DNA of 64,000 bases from Alopecurus myosuroides (lineage: Eukaryota > Streptophyta > Magnoliopsida > Poales > Poaceae), in contig CM054060.1 in the NCBI GenBank assembly GCA_028641055.1, positions 207,414,445 through 207,478,444 on the forward strand, read 5' to 3'. Positions 1 to 10,655 of the stretch are shown here, in pieces. Below the pieces are notes generated by a model. It had not been told where the DNA came from. It ran no database searches and saw only the letters and a list, made by a program, of their open reading frames with translations. The translations under genes and the position numbers were made by a program. Numbering within the stretch: position 1 is the stretch's first letter; every line of letters starts with the position of its first letter.

Positions 1-1
1 C

Positions 2-297
2 TTTGATGTTTGGAAAATTCGCATTCTTAAATTTCTTACGGACATGGGTCCAAAGTATGTTAAGAGAATTGTAGATATGGATTTTCCTCCTCCAAAGGAT
101 TCTCAAGATTTATCTTTAGAGGATAAGGAAAACTCTTATCTCGATACTTTTGTATCTAATGGTCTCTTGTGCTTTTTGAGCGATGTAGTTATTGAATCAA
201 TCATGCCTTTTCGGAACGCTCATGAGCTATGGACAAAACTTCAAGATATATATGATGTGTCCAATATTATTGAGGATGATTGTTCTCCATCCATTTC
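2..297 (+). pseudogene. Copia gag, N-terminal part (partial, split by LARD1)
   Basis: The frame is open from base 2 to the insertion point. It encodes a Copia-type gag segment with the pattern FDVWKIR, then AHELWTKLQDIYD, typical of the UBN2/DUF4219 family of plant Copia gag proteins. Gag forms the virus-like particle that packages element RNA in the cytoplasm. The start codon lies outside the window; the ATG at 44 is internal. The reading frame breaks at the LARD1 junction at 297/298 and resumes without a shift at 21425-21430, which shows that insertion destroyed a then-open frame. Confidence 0.75.
293..297. repeat. Target-site duplication ATTTC, left copy (LARD1)
   Basis: ATTTC directly precedes the left LTR and is repeated at 21425-21429 directly after the right LTR. 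A 5 bp duplication is normal for LTR retrotransposon integrase. Confidence 0.9.
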
Positions 298-1097
298 TAT
301 AACATCCCTGATTTTTGGAAAGTCCAAAAATCACTAAAAATTGAAACTTTTGTTTTCATGATAAAGCAAGTCACCAAAAATATTTTCACCAATCATTAAA
401 TATATCATATGAATAAAAATTATTTAAGTTGCTATTCAAATATCAAGTGTCAAACCATAGAATATATTCCATAAATTGTTTTTAGAAGTGAAATACTTTG
501 GGAAAACAAATATTTACAAATGTGGTAGTCCTCTGATAATTATTATCAACTTTCCTATTTAATTATTTTCTACAATTAAAAATGGCATAAAGTTGCTATT
601 AAGTGATTTAGTAATATGCTAAAATTATAAAATATACTAATGGGTTGAAATTGTTTTGAGAAATAATATTTGACCTAAATAATGTATCTGAAATATTACA
701 AGACCCAATTTCCATTTATTTACATTTTCTATTTTAAAATTTGTATTAAGTGACTATTAATGTTTTCATCATATTTTAAAAATTATAAAAGATGAAAACA
801 CTCTGTTTTGGTTTTGGAAAATATTATTTGATCATTATAAAGCTACTGAAATTTAATTTGACAAATATTTATACTTTATAAAATTTCTAAATTAAAAATC
901 ACATTAATCACTATTAAGGAATCATTTCAATTTTCAGAAATTCAAAAATAAAATATGCTGAAATGTTTACAAAAATGATATTGTTGGAAAGGTATTGAAA
1001 TTACATGATTTTAGAATTTTGAATGAGGTCAATTAGAATTATTAAACAGAAGTTATTAAAGAAAAGAGAAAACAGGAAAAAAAAAGGAGAAAAAAAA

Positions 1098-1120
1098 ATG
1101 ATGACGTCATCATGACGTCA
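1098..1120. promoter_or_regulatory. Paired TGACGTCA (as-1-like bZIP) site, LARD1 left LTR
   Basis: TGACGTCA occurs at 1102-1109 and 1113-1120, an 11 bp period. Bases 1098-1113 form a 16 bp perfect palindrome. TGACG pairs (as-1 elements) are known binding sites for TGA-class bZIP factors in plants and plant pararetrovirus promoters. The function here is inferred from sequence only. Confidence 0.55.
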
Positions 1121-4100
1121 CCTTCTTCTTTCTCTGGAATCTGAAGAATGGCAGTTTTGGCCGAGTTTTACGCCCGACGATTACTCGCTATTAAGGCCAT
1201 TACAACGATAACGGAAGCCTCCCCCTTAAAGCCCTCCTCGTCCTCCCTATTTCCCCTCTCCATTTTGTGCCGATCACGCCCCCTTTCCGTCTTGATTGCT
1301 CGCCGAAGTCCGCAGCTGCCGCCGCCGTCTTTGTTTGATTCCGGCGAGGAGAGTAAATCCCCGAGCCCGAGACCACCTCCAGTTGACACTCCACACGCGT
1401 GCGCATCACCTTATCCCTTTCTCTTTGTTTCCCGTACGCAGTTTCGTCCGCGCCGTGCAGCCCGTAAGTTCGCCGGCGACCCGAGGATTCCGCCCGTGCC
1501 ACGCCGCCCTTCGAAGAAGAGAGGGACAACGCCACCACCACCATCGACCTCTACGTGGAACGCTGCGCGTTGTGGGCATCTCCCCGTGCCCGGAGCACCG
1601 AGGAAACGCCGTCGCCATCGAAAGCCGTGAACGACGGCCACCACAACGGCCATTTCCGGCCAGCCCCGCCGCCCGGTGAGCAACCTCTCCCCCAGATCCA
1701 TTTTGGACCGTTGGATCCAGATCGTGAGGCCACCGTTAGACCACTTACGCGAAGAGGTACGAGCCAATCAGAGCGCGCCACCTCAGCGCACAGTCAGAGG
1801 CGCGTTCAGTTGTTATTCGTCGCCCGGTGCAGCGCGTAGACGGCCCAGGCCCACTCCCTGTCTGCCGCACCGCGTGGTAAATAACCAAATCTGGGCCCAA
1901 CTGCTTTCTGTTATTTTTTCCGAATAAATTAAAAATGGCAATTTTGCAGAATAGTCCCTAGAAATTAGAAACATCATAAATTTTTAACCACTTAGCCAAA
2001 TTTAGCAATCTTGGACTTTTTGAAAAGCCCCTGACATCTAGAAACTTTTGGCACTGGCCAAATTTAAATTTGACAAACTTAAATTCTGTTCAAATTCAAA
2101 TATGTTTGTTTGATGAAATTTGGCATAATTCAAATTCTACAAATCCAAAAATTGTAAATAAAATACATTTGGAAACCTTAGGATGTGTACTTTTATATCC
2201 TCTGTCCCAAAATAATATTTGAACAAATTAAAATTGAATTTAGAATTAAGTTGTCTATTTGAGTATTTTTGACATAGATTAATTTCTATAAATATTTTCA
2301 ATATAGTTCCTTTGGCAAAATTGCTCCATTTGGTAACCTTGAACCATAGACATTATGCCCAACCATTTTGGACACCCTTGGACCATGACCATGTGTTTTG
2401 ACCAAAAACCCAACAAAGATACATCCATTTTCACCATGTCTTAGAAATTGTTTTCAACTGTTATTCCTTGATGTTATGTCTATTTGGAGCCTAGCCAAGT
2501 CCTTAGAATGTGTCAATCATATATAGTATCAAGTAGTGAACTTTAGTTCTCTATCTTCTCCACTCCCCCATTCTTGCTTCAAGAATTCACCAAGTCAGCA
2601 AAATGGAGATCAAGACTCAAGCACAAGAATGAAACTTCAAATATCAACTTGGTGGCAACATGAAGAGCTATGAGGAATATCATTGAAGAAATTGAAGGAA
2701 GGACATAGACTCCACAACAAAAAGAAGAAACTCAATGAAGTACAGGAGTATGAAGAAAATCAAGGAGAAGACATTTTCCTCTCTCTTCCTATCCCTTCCA
2801 TTTCTTTCTTTTCAAATTGACTTAGTGGTATTTGTGCCCATCCCATACCCAAACCAATTAGTGAAGTAAAAAAACATGAAGAATCTATCAAGACCAAGAG
2901 AAGCACCACACCAAGGAGGAAACAACTTAGATGGCATGATGATGATCTTCAAGAAGGCAATCACATGAGGTCTAGAAGCAATTCACACAAGTTGAAGAAT
3001 AACAAGTTATTTTTGTCCAACCATTGACCCAAATGGAAAACCCAAGACTTAGTAATATTTTCCCTTGAATGATAAAGTTATTAGACCTACCCTAACCACA
3101 ATGGAAAATACTAACATAGTCACTTAAATATTTTTGAAGGTGAATATGACCAAGTGTTTGCATGTATTACTTTAGTTGAAGAAGTAATATGTTTATTCTT
3201 AGTGAACTCTTGGAACTTCCTCGACACGTATGGTTATAATAAAGTTAGTTTTATACATAACTCAACCTAGTACTTTCCAAGTAAACCCTTGGAAACTCCT
3301 TAACAATGTATTAAACCATTATGGAATGAATCTTTCAAAACTCAAACCTTGACCTTGTCCTAGCCAACTTGGTCCAACTCCTTTGTTATGTTATTTGCTA
3401 TGTTTGCTTTCTCCACCTATGTGTTTGATTTCTAGGATGCTTGTTTATTTTGTTATTGTGTTTTCAATGAATAGATTGTACGGAGAGCAAAGATCTTTTG
3501 TGAAGAGAGTGTGATATGTTCACCAACTTCAACAAGGCAAGTAACACATCATCAAATACCCATTATTTTCTATATGCATTAGTTGATTTTGAGTAGTATG
3601 CATGATAGGAAATTTTAATAAGTTATATTATGCTATGCTATATCCTAGTAGTGTGTAGCCATCCTTATACCTTGTTATTTTGATGCCTTGGTACTTATTT
3701 AGATGCTTAGCCATGCTACAAAATTGTTTTACTAGATGTTGAGGAAAAATTATAAGTATAACTAATGAATGAACCACCTGGGTGGAAGTGGTAAGACTGG
3801 GTTATGTTGAGTGTTGCCTCAGGGCCCTTATCTAAGGGTTATTCCACTTGAGGTTGTCACTTGCGGATGGCCACCCAGGAACAAAGAGATTACTATGTCC
3901 CTCTAAATCTAGTAGCTTCCCGTGCAGCCTTTTGACAATATGGGCTCTGTCTTGATCAATTAAGTTGTGAGGGTTCAGCCCAGGCTTGACAAGCAGATGT
4001 AGCAAAATTATAGGTGGAACGGGTCTTGCCGGTGGGTTTGGACTTCTTCTTCTGAAAGATCTCGTCTCAATTCTCTCCTTTCCATGATGCACTCCGGGTG

Positions 4101-4147
4101 TATAGGATGTTTGGGCTAATTGAAGACAAAGGGTGAAAGTGCACAAC

Positions 4148-4177
4148 CTCTGCAGAGTCAACAAACTAAGATCTTAG
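4148..4177 (-). other. Twin palindrome block, LARD1 left LTR
   Basis: CTCTGCAGAG (4148-4157) and CTAAGATCTTAG (4166-4177) are perfect palindromes separated by 8 bases, followed by CCGTGTCC. Read on the - strand this is ACACGG, 12 bp palindrome, spacer, 10 bp palindrome with CTGCAG core, then GTGCAC. The same layout with different palindrome sequences occurs in LARD2 and in the chromovirus LTR. Confidence 0.7.
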
Positions 4178-4815
4178 CCGTGTCCCCGGTTATGGACAAC
4201 TATGAGCAGCTGGACAAGGATTGACGGAAGAATCTCATCACCAATTTCAATAAGTAAAATTTTGACCAAGTGAAGAGTATTGTGGTGCTTGGATCTTAAT
4301 CCAATGTTGCCACCCCTTTGAAAAGAAAAGTTTGATTTACAAAAGTGATAGGAGAAAACTGGCTTTATGCAAAACTTAGCCAAAACTCCACTCAGCCAAA
4401 TAAGCATGTAGTATTAGTCTTGCCATTTATATCCACCATAGTGTTACTTGCCAATACATTAAATTGTATTGACCCCCCTTGTGGCTGCATATTCCATATT
4501 GCAGATGTTTCTGAAGACGAGTGAGGATTTCGTTTAGGATCTCGAGACTATCGCCAACATGTTTTGCCTGTGGCACATGAAGAAGATGGGCTCAATGTTG
4601 TACCTTGTTTTCCGCTGTATATCTTTGTTTTCTGCTAGTCTTCTAAGACTATGCAAGTTGTAATACTATTTTGTAAAGACTGGATCATGCGATGTAATAG
4701 AATTTGATGCATTTGCATGATATTTCATTTTGTACTGTGGTGCTAGCAAATGATCCAGGGACTAGCACAATAACACAGGTATTCCATCTTTATTAAAAGT
4801 TGGGATGCTACAAAA

Positions 4816-4827
4816 TGGTATCAGAGC
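4816..4827 (+). other. Primer-binding site, LARD1
   Basis: TGGTATCAGAGC lies 3 bases after the left LTR. It is complementary to the 3' end of plant initiator methionine tRNA, the usual primer for minus-strand DNA synthesis. Confidence 0.9.
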
Positions 4828-5961
4828 ATTGTGTTGCCTGTAGAATTCGAGATCCTAAGTTTGGAGAAGACCCTAGGATAGAAAATTTCCTATGTTCAAA
4901 ATTTCTAGAAACAAAACAACCATCTTAATTCTTCTCATATCATCTCATCTATTATTCACCTTCAAAATTTTCTAGATGACCTACCTCTTCAATACCATCA
5001 AGACAGGAATGTTGATGATCATACCAAGAAGTGCAAGAAGTATTTTCACCACATGAAGACCTACACTCAAAACAATTGAAGAAACTTGGACATATACCCA
5101 GACTTCACAACAATCAAGAACACCTCAAGACATGGAGAGAAGAATTTGAAGAACTCAAGAAGATATAGATGAGACCACCAATCTAGTTACCTTGTTAGAA
5201 CAACGTTAACGTGTTAGTGTATTGATCATACCAATGAGTGTTGTATGACAATACTAGATGTTTTCCTAAAACTATGTTGTTTGGTGTGATGAATGTGTTG
5301 CTATATGTTTGTTATGTGTTGTTTGTAAGATGAGTTTCCTTGATCTGCTATTTTGGATAAGAACCTTCCTTAGCCATCTTTCTAAATCTCTACTCATTCC
5401 TACTAGATCAAACCCAACACCATACTCATTCACCAACCATAGTGAGAACCATTTGGAATCATACAACCTTTACCCTATTGATACACAAGCCATCCCATTT
5501 GAGGAATGCTAGTATCAAATTTCTTTCTTCTGTGTGAAGGAACAATCACATCCATGATCAATGCCAACTACCTAATAAGGATCAAGCTAACCTTGGAGGT
5601 ATCAAAAAAATGGAAGATTTTGCCTGTCATGAGAGTTTTGTTAGAAATATCATGGTGTTTGCCTTCAAGGATGACAACAACAAGAGGGAAGAATAATAAA
5701 GACATCAAAAGATCAAGTTGAGAGTGAACCAAAGACTTTTGATTGACCCAAAGAGTGACCCCTCAGTGTCAAAGGTAGTTCAACAGACCTATGTTGGTCT
5801 ACACCTCTACCACAGAGGAAAGATCTACTCAAGCTAATTTAGAATCAATCTACACTCCAATCTAATGAAAATAGACTACCCACAAAAGTTTCTTTTAAGG
5901 GTGGTAGCCCACCCAGTTGTTTTGGAATCCAGTTAACCAAATCTTTCTTTCTATCCTTCCC

Positions 5962-5998
5962 AAATCTCGGGACGATATTTCTTTTAAGGGTGGTAGTC
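5962..5998 (+). other. Polypurine tract and adjacent TCTCGGGACGA motif, LARD1
   Basis: AAATCTCGGGACGA is followed by TTTTAAGGGTGGTAG directly before the right LTR. The purine run primes plus-strand synthesis. The upstream motif recurs next to the polypurine tracts of LARD2 and of the chromovirus. Confidence 0.75.
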
Positions 5999-6799
5999 TG
6001 TAACATCCCTGATTTTTGGAAAGTCCAAAAATCACTAAAAATTGAAACTTTTGTTTTCATGATAAAGCAAGTCACCAAAAATATTTTCACCAATCATTAA
6101 ATATATCATATGAATAAAAACTTATTTAAGTTGCTATTCAAATATCAAGTGTCAAACCATAGAATATATTCCATAAATTGTTTTTAGAAGTGAAATACTT
6201 TGGGAAAACAAATATTTACAAATGTGGTAGTCCTCTGATAATTATTATCAACTTTCCTATTTAATTATTTTCTACAATTAAAAATGGCATATAGTTGCTA
6301 TTAAGTGATTTAGTAATATGCTAAAATTATAAAATATACTAATGGGTTGAAATTGTTTTGAGAAATAATATTTGACCTAAATAATGTATCTGAAATATTA
6401 CAAGACCCAATTTCCATTTATTTACATTTTCTATTTTAAAATTTGTATTAAGTGACTATTAATGTTTTCATCATATTTTAAAAATTATAAAAGATGAAAA
6501 CACTCTGTTTTGGTTTTGGAAAATATTATTTGATCATTATAAAGCTACTGAAATTTAATTTGACAAATATTTATACTTTATAAAATTTCTAAATTAAAAA
6601 TCACATTAATCACTATTAAGGAATCATTTCAATTTTCAGAAATTCAAAAATAAAATATGCTGAAATGTTTACAAAAATGATATTGTTGGAAAGGTATTGA
6701 AATTACATGATTTTAGAATTTTGAATGAGGTCAATTAGAATTATTAAACAGAAGTTATTAAAGAAAAGAGAAAACAGGAAAAAAAAAGGAGAAAAAAAA

Positions 6800-6822
6800 A
6801 TGATGACGTCATCATGACGTCA
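6800..6822. promoter_or_regulatory. Paired TGACGTCA site, LARD1 right LTR
   Basis: Second copy of the site at 1098-1120, with TGACGTCA at 6804-6811 and 6815-6822. LARD2 separates it from the downstream part of its own LTR. Confidence 0.5.
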
Positions 6823-7041
6823 CCTTCTTCTTTCTCTGGAATCTGAAGAATGGCAGTTTTGGCCGAGTTTTACGCCCGACGATTACTCGCTATTAAGGCC
6901 ATTACAACGATAACGGAAGCCTCCCCCTTAAAGCCCTCCTCGTCCTCCCTATTTCCCCTCTCCATTTTGTGCCGATCACACCCCCTTTCCGTCTTGATTG
7001 CTCGCCGAAGTCCGCAGCTGCCGCCGTCGTCTTTGTTTGAT

Positions 7042-7046
7042 TCCGG
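7042..7046. repeat. Target-site duplication TCCGG, left copy (LARD2)
   Basis: TCCGG precedes the left end of LARD2 and recurs at 17951-17955. The undisturbed site is seen as TTCCGGCG in the left LARD1 LTR near 1340. Confidence 0.92.
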
Positions 7047-8140
7047 TGTCACGACCCCGGACCGAGAGATATACATACTGTTATGTGCTCCTAGCCATGG
7101 ACTCACAAGGGCTTCAGGGTTACCAGCCCCGGCCGCAACAAACAACGGCAGGCAGACTGGATTCATCGGCACGTAGTCCGGATCCCCAGTCTACTACTCC
7201 TTGTATCCATGCTAGTCATAACCAACTATGCATATCAAAGCGTCCACGAATCGAATGAAACTGAAGGAAACGGGACCAAAGTTATACAGAGATGCTATGT
7301 GTCCAGAAAGTGCAACAACAATCGAGGGTTACTGGGGTTACCTCGCCCCAGGCCGATCACATCGACAGGCGGGCTCGGACATGGATCATCGGCTCCACAA
7401 CCCCTCGACTGCGACAACTATGCAGGCATAGCCAAAACTGTATAACAATGAGCTCGAAACCAACAACCGATCAAATCAGTACTCTAAACAAGAAACTTGT
7501 ATTAAACAGGTGTTACTAGAGTATAGCTTACAAGCAGAGGTCACACGACCCAACATTACATCAGACAACGGAAGGCAAATTATGTTGCTAATCAACAAGA
7601 ACCAAAAAGGCCTAAGAGGCCGCAACATAAGGCGACGTCCCAGCCCATAGATTCCAGGCTGCTACCTGGGAACCCCGAACTACTCGTCGATGTCCACGTC
7701 GAATCTCCACCGATGTGAGATCTTCTCCTGAACCAAAATTAAGCAAACCTGAGTACGGGAGGTACTCAACAAGGCTTAGTTAACCTATTATATATCTGCT
7801 ATCTTCAGAAAGGTTTTATGAAGGCTGATTTGCGTAAAGCAATCTTTGTTTTCCAAGTCGAGGAAGAAACATCACGTCTCATAGAGTATTTTGAAAACAG
7901 ATGAGAAAGCTACTCAACTACTGATATCATCATCTTTTAATCCACCAAATCATTTCAGCACCTCGTGCTTCAAAGATCACCTCCTCCAGTTGTTCCACAC
8001 TATCTCATGCTACAAGGTAACCCCTCTCGGCATCTCCGAGGAGGCATCCTTCAATCGTTATCAGCAAGTTTTAATCATTCCGTTTAAGTTGTCTATGATC
8101 ACAGAATCCGTCACCAAGTCGTCTTTAACCGCAGACACGG

Positions 8141-8168
8141 CTTTTCGAAAAGATTTAACCCTGCAGGG
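8141..8168 (+). other. Twin palindrome block, LARD2 left LTR
   Basis: CTTTTCGAAAAG (8141-8152) and CCCTGCAGGG (8159-8168) are perfect palindromes 6 bases apart, preceded by ACACGG and followed by GTGTAC. Confidence 0.75.
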
Positions 8169-9556
8169 GTGTACAACTTTACCCACACGTACCAACCGAC
8201 TCTTAGTGCCACCAGGGTTAGCACTAGTCCGGGAAGTGCCGGCAGAGGGTGGTCGATTCCCGGCCTTTACCTTGTCGAACCATATCCATGAGTCAACCCA
8301 AACAGGGCCACCCCGTCAACAGGGAGTTGGCCACCTCCTGACGGCACCTGTTCTGTGAGTCGGGAACAAGATCCGTGTACGTCCATCACTTGTCCCGGTC
8401 ACGACCTAGTTTTCTCCAAAACATTTTCCGACACACACGCAGATGGAAAGCTCAAACTACGTGGCTCATGGATAAGGTTAAACAAGTTAGTCAGCCGGGC
8501 GGGGTTCATCGGCCCACGTGTGGCTGTACGCTCAGTCTTGGCTCGAAGGCGAGAACTCGCTCCTAGGGGCATGAACAGGACAAAACGTCACAACCCATTG
8601 TGGCCTCACATCCATGCCGTGATTAGTCAAGTTATCAAAGGTAATTCAAACCATAAACACCTGACATAGAAGATTCACGCATTGAACAGATTCATCAACT
8701 AGGCATGGCTAAGCAAGAATCACAAGGTTTAGCGGAGCGCGCACAAACAAACCTATAGCTGCTAGGTGAAGTGGATCAGGATATCTAGGTTATGCAGTAT
8801 ATAGGAGAACTCTATCTGCTGACATCAAATAGTTTTGAACCGAATGCAAAGTACGAGATTCAAATCACTTTGAAATCATATATGAGCAGATAAGAGGTTA
8901 TGCTTGCCTTGGTTATAAGAAAACCAGATAAAGTCTTCAGGAATAAGTGCTTGACTTGTCGGTTAAGATCAAGTATTCGTCGTTGGATTGTTGGCCTTCT
9001 CTTCGGATTCACGTTCTACCGAGGGGGAAACAACACCGAAAGAGAAATAACAATCAACACATGGCATCGATGCAATGCGCAATATGTATGCATGAGCAAG
9101 TTAATGCACTGAAATAAAGCCCTAGACATGATCAATGGGTTGCTAGGGTTCGTATGTTAGTTATGAAATTTTACTGAAATTTGCCCGAAATGGACCCCGG
9201 AGGGGGTTTCGGACGGTTATGAAAGTGAGTACCATTTTGGTTGCTTAAATGGGGTTGAAAACATCATAACTAGATTCCAAATGTCATTTTGAGCAAAATG
9301 GTATATAACTTTTAATTTTCTATTTTTATTGAATAAAAACTTATTTTTCTATTTTTAAATGAATTAAACAAATTCAAATAATGATGAAAAATCAACTTTC
9401 TCAAACATGGTTGAAAATTACATAAACAGAGAGATTATATTTTTCTGAACATTTTGGTATAATGAACACATTTTTCTGATGTATAAAACAGAAATTATTA
9501 ATTATTCAATTTTATCTCCTTTTTCTGAAATTCCTGAAATTAATAAAAAGTGGAAA

Positions 9557-9575
9557 TGACGTCAGGATGACATCA
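9557..9575. promoter_or_regulatory. TGACGTCA/TGACATCA pair, LARD2 left LTR
   Basis: TGACGTCA at 9557-9564 and TGACATCA at 9568-9575 again sit with an 11 bp period beside a GC-rich block, as in LARD1. The second half-site is degenerate. Confidence 0.5.
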
Positions 9576-10619
9576 TGCTTGCCTCATCCAGAGAAGATCT
9601 TCTCTGTTGGACTCAATTTCGAACGACTGATTGTGGGATTCGTGGAATCGAGTGGTGGACTAGCTAGAGGGCTTCACGGTGAGCCTTTAGGCGGTGGCGC
9701 CGCTATTTTTGCGTCGCCGGAACTACGCCGGCGAGGAGCTGCAGCGGCGGCCGGACAGAGGATGAAGGAGGCGGCGAGTTGTAGAGGGGGAGGGAGTAAG
9801 GCGAGGGAGCCGGCGGTTGCGGAAGCTCACCGTGAAGACGGAAGAGCTCTCGGCGAGCTGGGGGAAGGTCGCACGGCGGAGATCGAGCGGCGGCGAGGGT
9901 TGACCGGCCGCGGGGAAGAAGACCCAAGCCTGCCCGATTCCTGCCCTCCCGGCTTGCACAACTCAAAGAGGATGTAGAGGGGAATGGTGCGAAGGTTTGG
10001 GCACCCTCAATTTGCTCCGGCGAGCCCTGTAGCGACGGCGCCATGGCGTTGACCCAAGCTAGAGTTTCGGCCGGAATTCTCCAGAGAGGGAGACAGAGAA
10101 AACGAGGCGAGGGCAAGTGAGGAGAAGAGCATCACGTCGTCGTCCTTCTCGCGTTATCCAAGCGCGACCGAAGCAGGCAGGAGGTGTCGAACGGCAACGG
10201 ATTCGGTGACAGCGAGCAGCTTCTCTGCCTTCTGTCAAGAGGAAGAAGAAGAAAGAAAAAGGAAATTGCAAAACCCCCCTGGAGTTTTGGGAAAACACAA
10301 CTAGGTCCTCCTCCATTAGAAAACAGAACAGAAAATTGAGATTTGAGGGCCTTTTTGTAAAGATAAAAATTGGCAAAAATACTTTTTGAAAACCTTATGA
10401 AATTTGCAAGCTCACCATGTATTGCTTTGGTGAAATTGGAATACTTTTCAGAACAAGATTTTGAAACCCATTTTAAGTACTATCTGCTGGAAATTTTCTC
10501 AAACCATTTGAATTCAAGTTTTAAATTGGTTCAAACATGATTTGAATTTTGTTTGATGCATGTATGAGATGAACACACACCACACACCTTAAAGTAGCAA
10601 ACTTTGGGATGTTACAAAT

Positions 10620-10655
10620 CTACCCCCTTACAAGAATCTCGTCCCGAGATTCCTG
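10620..10655 (-). other. Polypurine tract and adjacent TCTCGGGACGAG motif, LARD2
   Basis: Read on the - strand, AATCTCGGGACGAGATT is followed by TAAGGGGGTAG just before the LTR end at 10616. Confidence 0.8.

Larger units (their letters stand above)
298..4812 (+). repeat. LARD1 5' LTR
   Basis: It starts TATAACATCCC and ends GCTACA. The right LTR starts TGTAACATCCC, so the usual TG terminus is mutated here. AT-rich sequence (300-1095) is followed by a paired TGACGTCA site, then a GC- and CpG-rich block (about 1140-1870), then AT-rich sequence again. A twin palindrome lies at 4148-4177. The open frames in the GC-rich block have no recognisable domain and are not called as genes. Confidence 0.88.
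4813..5998 (+). other. LARD1 interior, non-coding
   Basis: There are 1186 bases between the LTRs. The interior begins with the primer-binding site and ends with the polypurine tract. Open frames are short (up to about 82 codons) and show no gag, protease or polymerase motifs. Confidence 0.7.
7047..10616 (-). repeat. LARD2 3' LTR (left copy)
   Basis: It runs from TGTCACGACCCCGG to GGGATGTTACA on the + strand. Segments include the twin palindrome at 8141-8168, an AT-rich stretch around 9160-9550, the TGACGTCA pair at 9557-9575 and a GC-rich block at about 9600-10220. Long open frames here, on both strands, look like composition artefacts. Confidence 0.9.

Noticed and set aside
1148..1927. Long overlapping open frames on both strands in the GC-rich part of the LARD1 LTR
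   Set aside because: High GC depletes stop codons; proteins are low-complexity Pro/Arg/Ser runs without domain, and frames are not kept in the interrupted LTR copy.
7891..8358. 155-codon frame repeated in both LARD2 LTRs
   Set aside because: Identical because the LTRs are recent copies, antisense to the element, and without a recognisable domain.
9567..10376. 137-164 codon frames in the GC-rich part of the LARD2 LTRs (both copies)
   Set aside because: Composition artefact in an LTR; both strands are open at once and no motif is visible.
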